Shown here piece after piece: positions 63,095 through 64,000 of a stretch of DNA of 64,000 nt. The translations under genes were made by a program, and so were the position numbers. The notes below the pieces were generated by a model that was not told the DNA's origin, made no database searches, and saw nothing but the letters and a program-made list of their open reading frames with translations. Every line of letters begins with the position of its first letter. Position 1 is the first letter of the stretch. Source of the stretch: Undaria pinnatifida (Eukaryota > Sar > Phaeophyceae > Laminariales > Alariaceae); NCBI GenBank assembly GCA_012845835.1, contig JABAKD010000021.1:3622206-3686205 (forward strand), given 5' to 3'.

Positions 63095-63794
63095 CTGAAA
63101 GAGACGAGGACGCTCGCACGACAAGGAGTTTGGTTTAGATAAATGGCCGGATACGCGTGTATACTGTTTTTGCCGGACGGCCACGCGCTGGACGGTACGT
63201 GAATTTGGTATAAGTATTTCCAGTCAATAGAGTACGGTGTGATAGTGCATGGGCGTGTGGTCTCACATCCACAGGAATGATCCCAAGGATGGATTATTCT
63301 GTAGAAGGAGGATACCCCGTAGAGGCACTTCATTTCGCAGCCAGTAGAACACTCATTGTGACATTAGGGGAGTATAGCCCGTAGAAGAGGGTCCTCGCTC
63401 ATCCCGAACCACGACCGATCGGCGAAGGAAAGTTCAGTAGGTGTTTATCGGAGGGATTGTTCAAAGAAGAGCATGTGAGAGGGCAGTGCTTGTCACGCTT
63501 ACGAGCGAGGCCCTCTGCCAAAATTCGTTTCTGACGGTCCCCTCTAACTCCTAGCTATAAACAAGAAGATGTTAACAAGAAGAAGCGGTGCTGCGTCCCA
63601 ATCAGCATTGACACCCCGTGCCCCCTTGCACTACACCTCGGCCAGTCGGCATAAGGCTTTCGGCGTGGAACGGTGTTAAGTTGTCTAAGCTTGATACCTA
63701 AATCGACACCTGCCAGGCTATGTACAAATCGACTGGCGGACACCAAAATGCCTCGCGCGGTAAAGAGTTCGATGTGGATGGATACCAGTTTGCT

Positions 63795-63850
63795 TCGGAA
63801 ATATACTATCCTGGTTATGTTGGCGTCGCCAGACGAACGACTACAAATCG
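63795..63850 (-). pseudogene. Decayed copy of the 63012 exon start
   Basis: GGCGACGCCAACAT recurs about 740 bp upstream of the intact exon (minus strand), but the following frame diverges and the acceptor is lost. Confidence 0.5.
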
Positions 63851-64000
63851 GACGGGTGACATGGTGTTAGCAGTAGTTTCTTCGCTATAGAAATAGCCAG
63901 TACGTAGCGACAGGTGACAGGTATTTCGCTTCAGCAGCAGTCTGGTGAACTGTGATAGTCACTTCTCCACAGCAACAACGAGTAAGTATCCACTGCAGTC

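Overview
The window looks like one stretch of an intron-rich, repeat-rich eukaryotic nuclear genome. The best guess is a stramenopile, possibly a brown alga. The reasons are short exons (about 60-280 bp) with clean GT/GC...AG borders inside kilobase introns, a Ty1/copia element, several MITE-like families, a tRNA-derived SINE and TTAGGG-like degenerate repeats. The lineage is an inference; no marker gene fixes it. No rRNA gene, bona fide tRNA gene, CRISPR array or prokaryote-type operon was seen.

Left end (1-8.5 kb, + strand): two exons of a cysteine synthase (O-acetylserine sulfhydrylase) gene lie at 1733-1801 and 8377-8457. The gap between them holds a MITE-like element (family F1). A 5.7-kb copia retrotransposon (2255-7950, minus strand) is inserted in that MITE, with 532-bp LTRs about 98% identical and a GTTAT target duplication. 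Its gag-pol is broken by two frameshifts and an amber stop. A 740-bp (AAAC)n array precedes the first exon.

Centre and right (10.3-63.1 kb, minus strand): about 30 short exons join into one gene that enters the window from beyond its right edge and stops at 10317. Read 5'->3' (high to low coordinates) it encodes REJ-type modules, a GAIN-like stalk, a GPS motif (40090-40335), a first transmembrane helix, a charged linker and a polycystin-1-like multi-pass region ending in a stop. Exon phases agree across every junction from 63 kb to 34.8 kb and again from 31.6 kb to the stop; only the 34.8-31.6 kb join is unresolved. No PLAT domain and no polycystin channel domain were found. The cysteine synthase gene and this gene converge tail to tail.

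The introns hold three MITE-like families (F1, F2, F3), a young 383-bp terminal-inverted-repeat element, a SINE dimer, mini- and microsatellites, and, most strikingly, decayed tandem copies of the neighbouring exon. At a dozen or more positions one intact exon sits beside one to six diverged copies a few hundred bases away. One pair (27856-27919 and 28045-28126) keeps both copies open with identical phases and has the logic of mutually exclusive exons.
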